A DNA stretch of 64,000 nt. Source: Brachionus plicatilis. Lineage: Eukaryota; Rotifera; Eurotatoria; Ploima; Brachionidae. The notes beneath the pieces were generated by a model, which was not told the DNA's origin, made no database searches, and was given only the letters and a program-made list of their open reading frames with translations. Numbering within the stretch: position 1 is the first letter of the stretch; each line of letters begins with the position of its first letter. The position numbers and the translations under genes are program-made. Below are positions 22,620 to 36,900 of this stretch, piece by piece. The DNA is taken from the NCBI GenBank assembly GCA_010279815.1, contig QEOQ01000258.1, positions 252,424-316,423 on the forward strand, in the 5' to 3' direction.

Positions 22620-23450
22620 TTAATGTAATACATTAAGATGTCACAACAATATATTAAATGTTACATTAAATAAATAAAACTGTCACATTCATATATATTT
22701 ATTTGTCTTAGAAAATAAATGTCATTAAAAAATATTAATAAAGTAGCTAAATAAAATATTAAATGTCACAAGGAAATATTAACTATCACAAAGTTATTGG
22801 GACATTTGAGTCATTTGAGAGAGTGTAGTAATATGTTCTTATTGTCAAAATATTTGACAAATGCTCGTTCTACTTTGCCCATCGGCATTCATCAATTTCT
22901 TTAGCTTTTAGTTTTGCTCTCGCCTCCATCAGTTCCTTACATTCTGGATATTCAGTGTAATTTTCTTTTGATTGTAGTGGGTTCATTGTATTTTAAAGTT
23001 TAGAATTAATTAAACTTTTTTAAATCTATGCTTTCAATAAGTGCTTGATTCATAGTAAATCTAAACATTTTTAATATAATCATTTCTAACTGAGATGATT
23101 AACATTTTAATGTTACAATCAATTTAGAAAAATAAAATTAATTTATCGTTATGACTGATAATACATTTATATGACAAGCTACATTTTTATAGGATTCTAA
23201 AAATATTCATAAGACGCATTAAACATTTATGTGATAATTTATTCGTTTTTATGATAAATAATTTTTTTACGTGAAAATTAGTTCTTTTTCTGTGAGTTTT
23301 TTTTTTAAACCAATAATAAATAATTTAATGAAAAAAATAATGAATAAACTCTCTTTTTCAACACATCTTTTTTATATAAAATTAATATAAAGTAATTTTC
23401 CGTTACTTTATATTTATTTTATTTAACTTTTATCTTTTTTTTATATAAAA

Positions 23451-23503
23451 ATCTGAAGGAGCTTTAGCTCGATACAGACAAACATATAAATAATAAATAA
23501 TTT
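23451..23503 (+). repeat. LINE/SINE-like 3' end, (AATAA)n tail
   Basis: Reads ctgaaggagctttagctcg-atacagacaaac followed by a taaataataaataat tail. Close match to 36519-36570. Confidence 0.55.
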
Positions 23504-23819
23504 AGGAGCAATCACTCTTCAAAATTATTTGCTAAATTTTTTTTAAAAATAAAAAAAAAATATTTAAAATATTCATTTTTTGACCAATTATCGGATAAGT
23601 TGATCAAATGCTATTTTCTTTTATTTGCCTTTTTAGGACTTAGCCGACCAGTTTGAATATTTAAAAAAACAATAATGGATATAAAAAAAGGACAAATATT
23701 AAATATTTTTGGACGCCCGTTATCGATGTTTTAATTTTATAAAAGACCTGAAATAAAAATATCTGATGAAAAAATTTTATTTTAAAATTGAAAAATATCT
23801 AAATCGGAGTGATAAAATT

Positions 23820-24137
23820 CAGAGTTGTTTAAAAGTCACAAGTCTCAAGTCAGGTCCAAGTCCGGACTTTTTTTTTTCAAAGACTTTAATTTTTTTTTTA
23901 AAAGTTCATTCACAATCCGGACTTTTTTTTTAATTTTCATTCAAAAGTCCAGGCTTTAAAATTTTGAATACTGAAGAAGAAATTTATGCTAAAATTGGAA
24001 CAAAATTCTGATATATGGCAAATCTATTGCATTAGACAACCAAAGAGTATATAAATTTTTTGATATGAAGCCTGATCTAGCAAATTTAAAAAAAAAGTCT
24101 GGCCTTGGACTTTTTTTTAGACTTTTAAACAACTCTG
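23820..24137. mobile_element. hAT-like MITE with 8-bp target-site duplication
   Basis: 318-bp non-coding element. Terminal inverted repeats are CAGAGTTGTTTAAAAGTC (23820) and its exact reverse complement ending at 24137. The flanks are a perfect 8-bp direct repeat, ATAAAATT (23812-23819 and 24138-24145). A CAGAG start and an 8-bp duplication are the known signature of hAT transposons. The right half recurs at 36124-36219. Confidence 0.85.
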
Positions 24138-24194
24138 ATAAAATTTAAATTAAATTAAAAACTGCTTGGAAAAAAGTTATTTAAATTTTAAAGA

Positions 24195-27100
24195 TTAAGT
24201 ATTTTTCATGGAGTCAATCATTTTTTTGACCTTTAAAATTTTTTGATCCAAAATATCAAGATCTTTTTGAAACTCGTCGTCTTGATCGTTTTTTAGAGGA
24301 GGCATCGATTCAACAGTTTCGGTAGTGTTGCCCGAAGTTTGAATTGTAGTGATACTTAAATCTTCCATGTTAAAGACAATTTTCTCCTCGTCGTCTTCAT
24401 CAGCATACAAATCATTAAACTGATTTTTTAAATTAGTCACCACTGATTTGGCGCAGAAAAAATTTTTTTTTTGCTTCTTCAATAGATCGTTTTCTGTAAA
24501 TGGTCTCAAGACTTGGTTTTCATTCAAATTATTGATCAAGTTCAACTGATTATTAAAACCACGCGAGTTGAAATTAGCTCTTTTAAGAGACTCTGCAAAA
24601 TCAGCAAATGATGAATCAGCGTCAATCAAGGTGTCAGTGGTGGACAAATCTTTAGTTTTTTTCTTTGCGCGGTCAAGTCCATTTTCCGGCTTTAATGCTT
24701 TTTCAAATTTTGCCAAGTTAATCAAAAGATTGTTTATACTTTTCGATTCGGTCACATTTACCGACATGGATTCGCTTGTTGTTTCTTTTCCTTTATTTTC
24801 CATTTCCATTATCAGCCCACTCACATTTTCACTTATTTCTCTAATAAACTCCATTAATTAAATAAAAAGTTTACTTTAAAATTAGATCTTACTTAAACAA
24901 AGCACTGTATTCCTCAATTTGCTTATTCTTGCTATCCAGCTCAAGTTCCAAGTGGTTACATTTAACTTTGTATTCTTTTAACTCCGATTCAACTTGGTCC
25001 AAATAATCATGTGAAAATTTTATATTTTTATAATATGGTGCTTGTTGTGAAACATTTTCTGAGCCTTTTTTATTTTTCATATTTACAATTTGTTGATTGA
25101 TGTTAGCCAATTTTTCTGAATAGTTTGAAATTATGCAATTCAAACCATGGCTCAACTCTGAATCTATGGCTTGAGTTTCAGGTTTTTTATGTGGTTTAAA
25201 TTCTTGGTTGCGTATTGTTTGCTTGAGATCATCAATTTCTCGTTTCATTTCGTTTAGTTTAACTTCAAGTTCTGTTTGAATACAAGGCTTGATGGTCTTA
25301 TCTTTGCTTGAAAACTCATTCAAGTGTAAATCAATTAAGTCTTTTAGATTATTCCAATCGATGCTTTTTTGCACGGAATACTTTTGAAAAGAGGAAAAAT
25401 CGGCTGAACGCGACCTAAAATTATCCACATGATTTATTGGCCTAGTGTTTGTGGGCTCACGGCCGACTCTTTTTAAGTTATCATTACTCTGCGAATTTTT
25501 AAGAATAGTTCTCAACGGATTAAGATTAGACACTGAACTTGGCTTTCTTGTAATCGGTGGTTTTTTACTTCGATTTGAGCAATTGGTTTTCAAGGATGCA
25601 ATTACACTTTTTTTTCCATCTTTGACAGATTTAATGGACGCCTTTGGAACAGATTTTTTGCCTTCATTTTCTATCTTTCCTTTCCTTTCTAGTTAAATAA
25701 TTATTTTTTTTTTCAAACACATTAATAAAAAAACCATTGTTAAATGATCTCTAATTTTGATACGATATTTTCAGAAGAAAAAATCAAGTTAACCATCAAT
25801 GCTTTTGGTAAATTGAAGTTTGAGATCAAGATCAAAAGATCAAAATATAAAATGTTTTATTTTTTTTTAACAAAAGAGACATAACATGTCAAGTTTATAA
25901 AATTTTAAAATGTCTCTTTCATAGGTTTAAATTTTTTAATTGATTTTAATAAAAACTTTTAAAGACAAAAAAATTAAATGTTTTAAAATTTATAATTTGT
26001 TTAAGTGGAAAGTAGTTATTTTAGTTTGAATGAATGAATTTAAAAAGTAAAAGATGAATTTAAATTTCTGGATTAACTTAACCTGAATTATTTAAATTAT
26101 TGATTGTTTTTGTTAAATAAATTAGTGATCAATCCTTTCGATGTTAATTCGATAATTAACCATTACTAGACACAACATGTCTAGATATGTTTAGTATTTA
26201 TTTTTAAAAAATTTTTCAAAATCATTAGATTAATAAAGTTTAAAATTTTAAATGATCGTTTTGATCTTAAAATTTGATCTGAAGCTTCAATTTGCCATGC
26301 TTTTTATTAATTTACTTTTAAATTACAAAATATTTTATATAATTAAATGGATGAAATTTTAATTGTGACAATTGAATCATTTAGGACCAAATTATGATTC
26401 ATCGTCACAAATTTATTTTGAAAAAGTGGTGTATTAAATCATAGAAAAAAATATTCAAAAAATTTAATGGAAAGCAAATTTCATAGAATCTTAAAAAACA
26501 AAATAAGAACCAAATGAAAGAAAATTAGTGAATTATAAATTTTCTATGATTTTTCTTATTTTATACTAGTAGTAGCAGTAGTTGCCACACCTATGATGTA
26601 AATTGTCTAGGCCTATCACCGCCATTTGGCAGTAGCTGATTCCGATTATGACTTTTTTTTCTATGAAATGAACTTTACTCGTCACAAACTAGAATTGATA
26701 ATTTAAAAATAAACAAAAATAATTCTGGAAAAAATTTATATTGTTTTTTATGTTGTTACTAATAAAATTAATCAGTTTAGTTCGTTTTTAATATTTTTTG
26801 TGGTAATCAAAATATAAATTTTATAAAACTCTAATGCAAAAAATCAATCTCTATTAATCTTTAAAGAAAATTATTTTAAATTTAATAAGCATTTTGAAGA
26901 TTAAAATTATATAAAATTGATTTTATAATCGACTTTACTTAAAAATTTTATAAAGTAAAAAAAAAAATTAATAATATTTCAAATAACATTTTAAAATTTC
27001 ACAATTAAATAAAAATTTGTTTTTCATTTTAAACTAGACATTGAAATTTAAAACATAAATCAAACAAAAATTCAAAAAACTTTAAAACGTTCAGTGAAAT

Positions 27101-28068
27101 CGACAACTTTTTTTGATTCTATAAACTATAAGCTATAAGAAAAAACAATAACAAAAAATTTATTGAAAGATTTTTCTTTTATTTGCCAATTCATGTCTAA
27201 CAAAGCCAAACACCATAACTGCCTTAGCAATTAGGTGGGATTAATCAAAAATTATCAATCTACCGAATTATCATCATTTTTTTTAAAAAAGATCGAGAAA
27301 ATTTTTTCTTGATTTATTTAATTTTTTAGAATGTAAAATTTTAAAATTTAGATATCGTATTTCAAACATTTATAATAAGAAAATAAAAAAAAAAAATTTT
27401 TTTTTAAGGCTTTGTGAATTTTGGTTCAAAAATCAAAAAAAGAATATTAAAAGTGCCAAAGCTTAAGTTCTGAAGGACAAAAACATGTTCCGTAAATTGT
27501 AGCAACTGATATATCCTTTAAACCACCAGTATACTGATTCTTCAAAATTCTGCAAAATTCAGAACATTGTGAATTTTAGTACAAAAAACAAAAACAAAAT
27601 ATAATAAACGCCAGAACTTTAATTTGGACCGACTAAAACATGTTCTGTAAATTGTAGCAACTGAAACATCCTTTGTACCACCACTTAAAGTTGAATTTGA
27701 TTTTTAATATAATGTTATATCCCAAATTTACAATTTTCTGAGTTTTGCAGATTTATTGCAGAGTTTTGCAGGATCAGTATATTGGTGGTACAAAGGATGT
27801 ATCAGTTGCTTCAATTTACAGAACATGTTATGGTCCTTCAGAACTTGAGCTTTGAGATTTTTAATATTTTGTTTTTGTTTATTGTACCAAATTTCACAAC
27901 CCCCTTTTTAAACATAGAAAAAAATAATTTCTAATTTTTGGCTAAAACTTAGCCAATTTTTTTACTGAAATGAAAATTATTACTGATACCTTGAATGTTG
28001 ATGATATTTTTCATCAGCTGAGTGTATTTGTACAATGCTTTTTCGTTTTTAGCTTTTAACTCTGGCAT
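24195..28068 (-). CDS. Coiled-coil protein of unknown function
   Basis: Three exons on the minus strand: 27990-28068 (start MPELKAKNEKALYKYTQL), 24893-25688 and 24195-24840; 506 codons, with frames joining exactly (phase 1, then phase 2). The basic, Ser/Lys-rich N-terminal third is followed by heptad-like coiled-coil stretches (VKLNEMKREIDDLKQTI; DQVESELKEYKVKCNHLELE). Then come an acidic patch (DLYADEDDEEK) and a short C-terminal helix (DILDQKILKVKKMIDSM). No enzyme motif, signal peptide or membrane segment. It resembles centrosomal or cytoskeletal coiled-coil proteins in style only; I do not recognise the family. The first exon is the least certain part because the first intron is 2.3 kb. 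It begins 108 nt downstream of METTL1 on the same strand. Confidence 0.7.
27409..27904. repeat. Palindromic repeat element in intron
   Basis: Ends are ggctttgtgaattttggt (left) and the mirrored accaaatttcacaac (right). The unit aacatgttctgtaaattg-agcaactga-acatcctttgtaccacca occurs directly at about 27485 and 27635 and inverted at about 27785. So it is a foldback element of about 500 bp with a partial internal tandem copy. It lies in the 2.3-kb intron of the coiled-coil gene. Confidence 0.7.
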
Positions 28069-28175
28069 CTGGACCAGATAAAATCAAACAAAATCTAAAT
28101 ATAAAAATGAGAAGTTAAATTTTTTTATTGATAATCATTTAGAAAAAAAAAACAAAACAGTCAATTCAATTTTAA

Positions 28176-29321
<1,146 letters not shown>

Positions 29322-32300
29322 TTTAAATTCTATTAAAAAATTTAGTGAACTTTTTTTTTGTTGTTGCCATAATTCGGAGTTAGCCGAGTTGATATTGCAT
29401 TAAAAATGACCAAATGTCAGAGCTCATTGATTAAGAGCAAATTTTGGCCAAAAAGACAAAAAATTTTCGACAAAAATTTGCTTAAATATTTTATTAAAAA
29501 ATTCATTTTTGAACTAATTAAAAATCTTATAAAGATCTAGCTGAACAAAATCACCTCAGATCAAGTACACAAAAAATTCCTTTTGCTTCAAAACAAAAGG
29601 ATTAGATTTATGCCTAAATTAAAGTTTTTTTATGCTTTTATTCAAATGACTTATTCTTGTTTAAGTCAAATAAAATGATTGTCTATTTATGTTCCATTTT
29701 AAAATTGTTTATGCTTCAATTGGTTGTTGGTCATCAATTTTCCAGTGCTAACAACTGATATACTTAAACCGAACATCGAAACTAGCATAGCTGCATTTAT
29801 GATCAGTTTTTGAATGTTCAATTTTGAAATTCTAGGTTTCTTTTTAAAAAATTATTTAAATAAATTTTAAAATTAAAAAATAATAAATTGTTACTCTATT
29901 GATGGCGGCCGCAGTTAAGTAGTTAATCATTTATAGCCTTAAGTCAGTATTTTAGCACTTTTGAAATGTTTACTGAGGAGATTTTAGCTAATTAAAGCTT
30001 AGCTATCTAAATATAAAACAATTTTATGATATTAGGTAACAAAATTTTGTTGGAAAATGCATAATTAGAGTCTAATGTATACATTTTAAAAGAAAGTTTT
30101 TACGAAATCTATTCAAAAAGGAGCAGCTGGAATGATATGGTATCAAATAAAAATATCTTTCAATATTTATTATTTTGATCTACTTAATAATTTTTTCAAA
30201 ATGTAAAGAATATTGATTTGAAGTTCGTGTATGAAACACACTTTAGTTTTTGTTTATTTATTTGGTAATTTTCGGTTTTGTATATTATATTTGAAAATGC
30301 CTCTTTCAATTTGAAAATAAACTTTACTTTTTAACATTTAAATTTTATTGTCTTAATGAAATGCATGCCACTTAAGGTTTATTGAGTCTAAGTCAAATCA
30401 TGCCCAAAGTAATGGAATATAAAATATCACTTAGAATATTAATAAAAAAAATAAATATTCTTTATATCTTTTCATTAAATGATTTTAATTTTTAGATAAT
30501 TCAAAAAATAATTAAAATTTGGAAAAACGACAATAATAAAAAAATAGAAAATGAAATAACCCAATAAATTAAGATTGATTTAATTAGTTTTTCTTTATCC
30601 AAATATTTTTTGAATTAGATCTAGCTTATATATTTTGGATATAAAAGCGAAATTTATAAACAAATAGCGACTCTAAATAAATATTCTTGGGGTCCCAATT
30701 AATTGAAAAAAATTAATAATCAACTCATTTGTTCAAAAAGTGGTTTATTTTTTAACCGGACGTTCTACTGCTAACAACTTGTTTTGTTGAATTTTCATAA
30801 TCATATTTTTTTAATGGTTGCGTAGCAAAAGGCTCAAGGCTGAAAATAATAAGCAGTCTGGTCATGTCATTTAATTCTTTTTTGAAAATTTAAAGTCCAA
30901 GTATGAAAAATTTTATTAGACATGTTTTAAATTATTTTATTTCTGAGGTGTTAGATATAAGCTTTTTAAACAAATGAATAGCTTGATAAGAAGATAATTA
31001 GAAAAAAATTTTAATAAATTTTTAAAGCAAAACAATTCATTTTTTTAATATAACATCTGAAAATTGGAGCAAAATTTTGTATTTTGAGTGCGGGTGGTTT
31101 CGAAAATTTTTTCATTTTTATCTAACAATCAGAAAAAAGTTTTTTTCCTTAATTTTAAAGCACTATACATAAAAATCCAATGCTAATAATATTAGTTGAT
31201 ATTTTTTTTCAATTTCCCTACATTTTCTGATACTGTAAGTAATGGTATTGGTTTGTAAGTTAAGTAATTGGTGCTCTTATAACAAGATCGAAAGCAATAA
31301 TTTAACTTGCTAAAAGTTATCATATTTCGATATATAAATTATTTAAATTTAAATTTGAAGTTAATAACTTCAATGGAATTGCTTCAATAGTATTGCGTAA
31401 GCACTTATTGAGCATGTATTGTAGGCATGGAACTTTTAATAGAAAATGAAAAGAGAGAGTTCAATAAAAGACAGTTTTAAATCCTTAAATTCATTAAATA
31501 AACTTATAGCTCTCATAAATCAAAAGAAATTTTTTTCTAAAATTTTAATAAATTGTCGAATATTTTAATTTAAAAAATATTCTTTTAAAATAATTTAAAT
31601 TTTTATCAAATTGAATAATAATTAAAAAATAAAATGTTAAATCTTCAGAGAAAAAATGTTTACTTGAACTTCGAAAATATCTTATCTGGTGTAATGAATA
31701 ATAAAATTTTTAAAGATCAGAATTCTTTTAGATAAAATAATTTTATCTATAATATTAAAACAAATTGTGAATAATATTTATGACAATTTTTACACTCTGA
31801 ACTTTTAATCAAATTTATTATTTAATATGTGAGTAAAAATCAGAAAAATCTTTTTCGATTTATTGGCTTTCTAATTAGATCACAAAAATTTTTAATTTTT
31901 TGGGACTAAAAAAATACCAGATTTTCTGTAATTTTTGCCTTAAATTTTTTTTTATTTTCTATTTTTTATTTGTCCAAAATTCTCAAAAATCCCGGAAACA
32001 CCAAATTAAAGATCGCAAATCTTTTATGGATCTAATTTTAAATAAAAAAAATTTGCAAATAATAAAACAAAATAACCATAAATATCCATATAATTATGTT
32101 TACATATAAAATTTACTAAAAAGTTTATTCCCTTTTAAACCACCCTTGATATATTTTTCTATTAAGTTAAAATGAAATTTAGAATAGATCTGGACCAAAA
32201 TTAAGCACTCATAGAAAACTTTGACAAGGTGTTTTCTTAAAATATTCAATAAATTTTTGTTTTCTTTATTGTTTTCAGAACATGTTTTTGATGGTCAGTG

Positions 32301-33965
32301 CTCAACATTTGTTTTGATATTTAAGAGTAATATGTAGACGATTTCAAAATTAAAAAATTTTTTTAGAAAAAACAAAGCATATGATAAATTTTATTTTGAT
32401 TATTAATCATACAATAATAAATTATTAAGTTATAAATATTCATAAATTTAAACTTTTATTCAGAAATATTGGTGAAAAAAAAAATTAAATCTCGTGCATT
32501 CTTTCTACTTGCTCACATAAAAAAATACTCTGAAAATAAATATTTTTTTTCAAATGAAATTAATTTATCGTTAGTTTTAAAATGTTTGATCGAAAAATCA
32601 AGACCACAAAAGTCTGATTTTTTTATAAAAGTTCAAATCATGAAATTCATTTGTTCAGTATAGGACATTCAAGAGACTTTAATTTTATCATTTAAAGGAA
32701 ACCTAATTAATAAGAAAAATTTAAGTGCAAATTCGAACTTTTAATTTCATACTGAAATATCGATTTTGCTTTTTCCATTTCAAAAAAAAAAAAATCATAA
32801 AAAAATTAAAAATTGGAAGATTTTAGACTATTGTAAAATTAAATTCATTTTAATTATTATTTTTTTTTATTCCGTTTATTTAAAAAAGCTGGGTACCAAA
32901 GTGAGACTACATTTAGCTTCACTCTGTAGCTCATAAAATTATCTTTGAATTATATTAGAATATTTATTTTTCAATTCTATACTCACATTTTAATTTTATG
33001 GCAAAATTTTTAGCTTTTAATAAAATATTTTTTTTTAATTGTACTGTATTGTACGAAGCTTTAGCTACTTGAGATGAAAAATTTTAAAAAAATTTAATTT
33101 TGAGCTTGTACATGATTTAAATTTAATTTTTTTTTTCTAAATGAGTCTTTCGAAAGTCAATTAATTGAAGGGTCACATTCAGAATGAAATTCAAGAGCAA
33201 TTAGTAAAAAGCCATAAATGTTCGCCTTTTAAATTAACCCACTAAATTAAAAATATCGATAATTTTTCAAAAATAATTTGTTGACAATTGTGAACAATTC
33301 AAATTTTTTTTTTATCGCAGCCAACTCAAATAAAGTCTTATCTTGTTAAATTAAAAAAAAATTCATCTACGATAAAACCTAATTTCAAATAATTTGCGAA
33401 CAATAAAGCCTTTAATTTCTGTCCACGCCAAATTAAATTAGAAAAAAAAAATTTTTTTTTCAAAAATTTGTTCTTTTCTTTTTAAAAAATAGATTTTAAT
33501 TAAAATGTAAATTAGTTGAAAAATTTTATGTGTGACGACGCATGAGCGTTATGTTTGTCACAACAAAATTAAAATAAAAATAATACCTTATTATTAATAA
33601 TAACAGCTTTAAGTTGAGCAAACACTCGACAATTTAGTCGCTTCTGATATTTGTTAGCCGCAAATATTTGCAAAAGACCAATCGTCTAGAAACAAGTTCA
33701 ATAGAATAAGATTAGGTCCGCTCTAATTTCTGGTTGCCATTGGTTACACTTTTTTTTGTTCGATTTTCTGTCCCCATCGCCTCAATCAGACATTCAAATT
33801 TCAAATTTTCTCTCAATTTACATCTAATAAATTATTATAATTTGAAATAATGGTCCTGGACCCACTCGAATCAAATCGACTTGAAATTCTACTATCACGT
33901 TTTAAATTTTTTAGTCTAATTGGAATTTTAAATTTAGAAGAAGGTAAAATTTGAGTGCGTTAGAG
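29322..33965. other. Intergenic, nothing recognised
   Basis: 4.6 kb between the divergently transcribed METTL1 and SAS-4 genes. AT-rich; short ORFs at 31900 and 32469 look like chance open frames. No RNA gene or bounded repeat found. Promoters for both flanking genes presumably lie at its ends. Confidence 0.5.
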
Positions 33966-36900
33966 ATGCTGGACATTGATAGCCTACCGATCGGAATCAA
34001 GCCGACTAATCAAATGAACTTTGAAGAATTGATTGAAGAAAAACTCAAAATAGCCGATCAGCTAGACCAAGAGCAGCAAGAGCTATCCAAAAAGTCCAAG
34101 GTGAAAAAAAAGCCCACTGCCGACCCCATTGACGACCAGGTGGCGGACGAGTCCGACCCTCAGATCGAAATTTCGCTCGAGGACGAGCAGGAAGTTGAAT
34201 GCGAGCCCGAGTCGCTCGGCCCCAAGCCCAGGCCCTTTCTCAGAAGGGGCGAGGGCCTCAAGCGCTACCAGCCACAGGCCAAAAAAGTTCCACAAGCTGG
34301 CAAAAAATCTTGCCTAAATAGAAAAAGCGTCACAACTTCCAGCCAAAATGCGAAGCCAAAGCAGGCGAGCAATGGCAGAGCGCGCACTGTGTCCAAGAAT
34401 GCGCCCAAGCCAGCTGAGAAGACAAAAAAAACTGAGAGCAAGAGTGGGGCCCCTGTCAAGCCCAAGGCTGTCAAAAAAACCGAGCCCAAACTAGTGACCA
34501 AGATGGCTGAGCCAGATGAGCAAGACCAGGACAACTTTGACTCGAACTACTTCCAGCCCAAGTTGGTTCAATCGTCCAATAACTACAATGAGCAGCGGCA
34601 CAACGACACCGAGCTCAACGAGTTCGAAAATTTGGAAAAGTATGTCGAAGAACATCCCTCTTTTCAGACAGGGGCCCACGAGCCCAAGGCAAACTTGGAC
34701 CAGTCTTCTCAGCCAAACTTCCACTCGGACAGCTGTCAAATGGACACACACAACTTCAAAAATGTCTACTCTAACTTTGATGATTCGGACATGGAGGAAT
34801 TTATGGACAAAGTGAGCCGAAACTACGAGCAAGACTTGGACGACTTGGACTCTAGTAGTCGGACTCTTGAAAATGACAACAAGAACCACAACACCAGCAA
34901 TGGCAGTTGGGGCCTTTCGCGCAAAGTAAAACGAATATCGAGCACCAACAAACTGACCACTTCCACAGACTATCTATCTGGCCTGACAAATGGAAAAAAT
35001 TATGTCTGTGGCAACTACGAGGCCTCAGGAAATGACCACTTGGACAATTTTGAGACAAGGATAAAGTACAATGAGAGTGAGAATGAGGAGTCAAATTTTG
35101 ACAGCTACCGAGAGTACAAAATCTCGTTTGAGAGTCGCGAGCCGGCCAAAACGGTCCAGTTCGATGACTCTTCCACTTGGTGCGATCAGCCTGGCCAATT
35201 TGATGCAGAGGAGCCGGCACCGGTCTCCAAGCTTATAAACAAGCTGTTTCCGTCGATCAGGGAACAAGAGGAAAGGCGGAAACAGGCGTTGGTCGAGCAG
35301 CAAGCGCAAAAAGACCAGCAGGTGTTTGAGCGGATGAAGCAGGAGCAGATGAGAAGTGTGGCCGAGGCTCCCAAGGTGGGCAGTGCGGCCGGCAATTTGA
35401 ATGCCAATGTTCTTAGGGAGAAAATAAATCAGCTGGAGAGTGAAATTGAATTGTTCAAAAAGAAAAATGCCGAGTTGAACAAGCTGAAGGAAAAGTTGGA
35501 CACTGAGGTCAAATTGGCCGAGACTAATAGGAAGTTGTTCGACAAGCAAAAGCAGGAGGAGATCACCAGGCTTAGAGATGTGCANNNNNNNNNNNNNNNN
35601 NNNNNNNNNNNNNNNNNNNNNNNNNNNNNNNNNNNNNNNNNNNNNNNNNNNNNNNNNNNNNNNNNNNNNNNNNNNNNNNNNNNNNNNNNNNNNNNNNNNN
35701 NNNNNNNNNNNNNNNNNNNNNNNNNNNNNNNNNNNNNNNNNNNNNNNNNNNNNNNNNNNNNNNNNNNNNNNNNNNNNNNNNNNNNNNNNNNNNNNNNNNN
35801 NNNNNNNNNNNNNNNNNNNNNNNNNNNNNNNNNNNNNNNNNNNNNNNNNNNNNNNNNNNNNNNNNNNNNNNNNNNNNNNNNNNNNNNNNNNNNNNNNNNN
35901 NNNNNNNNNNNNNNNNNNNNNNNNNNNNNNNNNNNNNNNNNNNNNNNNNNNNNNNNNNNNNNNNNNNNNNNNNNNNNNNNNNNNNNNNNNNNNNNNNNNN
36001 NNNNNNNNNNNNNNNNNNNNNNNNNNNNNNNNNNNNNNNNNNNNNNNNNNNNNNNNNNNNNNNNNNNNNNNNNNNNNNNNNNNNNNNNNNNNNNNNNNNN
36101 NNNNNNNNNNNNNNNNNCAACCCAAGGGTATATAAATTTTTGATATGAAGCCTGATCTAGCAAATTTAAAAAAAAAATTCTGGACTTGGCCTTTTTTTTG
36201 GGACTTTCAAACAACTCTGTAATTACCTTAAAAAAATGGAAGAGAGATTTAGTGAAATTATTTAATTTGAACCTACAAAACAACATCATCAACTAAAAAA
36301 GTTTAATTTTGAATCTTTAAAAAAGTGAATTAAACATTAAGTCAAATATTGTCATTTTATAAAAGAATAGGAAACCAAAAATGAGACGAAAAGTCAAATG
36401 GATTTATATTAACAAATTAATAGTTAATTCTTGGATTGAACTTGAATACTTTTCTTTCTTTTTTTTTTAGTTCAAGTGACACTTCTAATATTTAAATTGG
36501 CTTTTTTTTTACTTTTTTCTGAAGGAGCTTAAGCTCGGTACAGTAAACGAATAAATAAATAAATAATAACATGGCTTGTTTTTTTATTAATTTTGACAAA
36601 AAAGATAATGTTTAATAAGCAGAAATTTTTCTGCATCTTTTAGTCTACCAAGCTTTTGTTTATTAACAGATTCAGCTTCTTCTAAAAAGCTTTTTAAATT
36701 TTGTGGGAAAAAAATCCTAATTTGAAAATTATTAAAAATCACAGTCTTTTTTACATTTAAAGTTAAATAACGTAAATATCCGAATTTATTGACATTTCTT
36801 TAAAATAGAGTACTAAAATTTTATTATTAATGACATGTAATTAAATGTGAACAAATTTTAAAATTATTAAAAGTTTCAGCTTTTATAAAATTCGATTAAA

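Larger units (their letters stand above)
19690..23450. other. Repeat-rich intergenic DNA
   Basis: Long AT-rich intergenic stretch. It holds a LINE/SINE tail (20995), a possible 41-codon ORF (21252), an exon-like GC-richer segment (22446) and a hairpin (22566), listed separately. A 99-codon hydrophobic ORF at 22021-22320 has only A/T-rich codons and no recognisable family. The remainder shows nothing I can name. Confidence 0.5.

Noticed and set aside
34083..35407. Several antisense ORFs over the first SAS-4 exon
   Set aside because: Mirror frames of GC-richer coding DNA; the sense frame has clear SAS-4 motifs.
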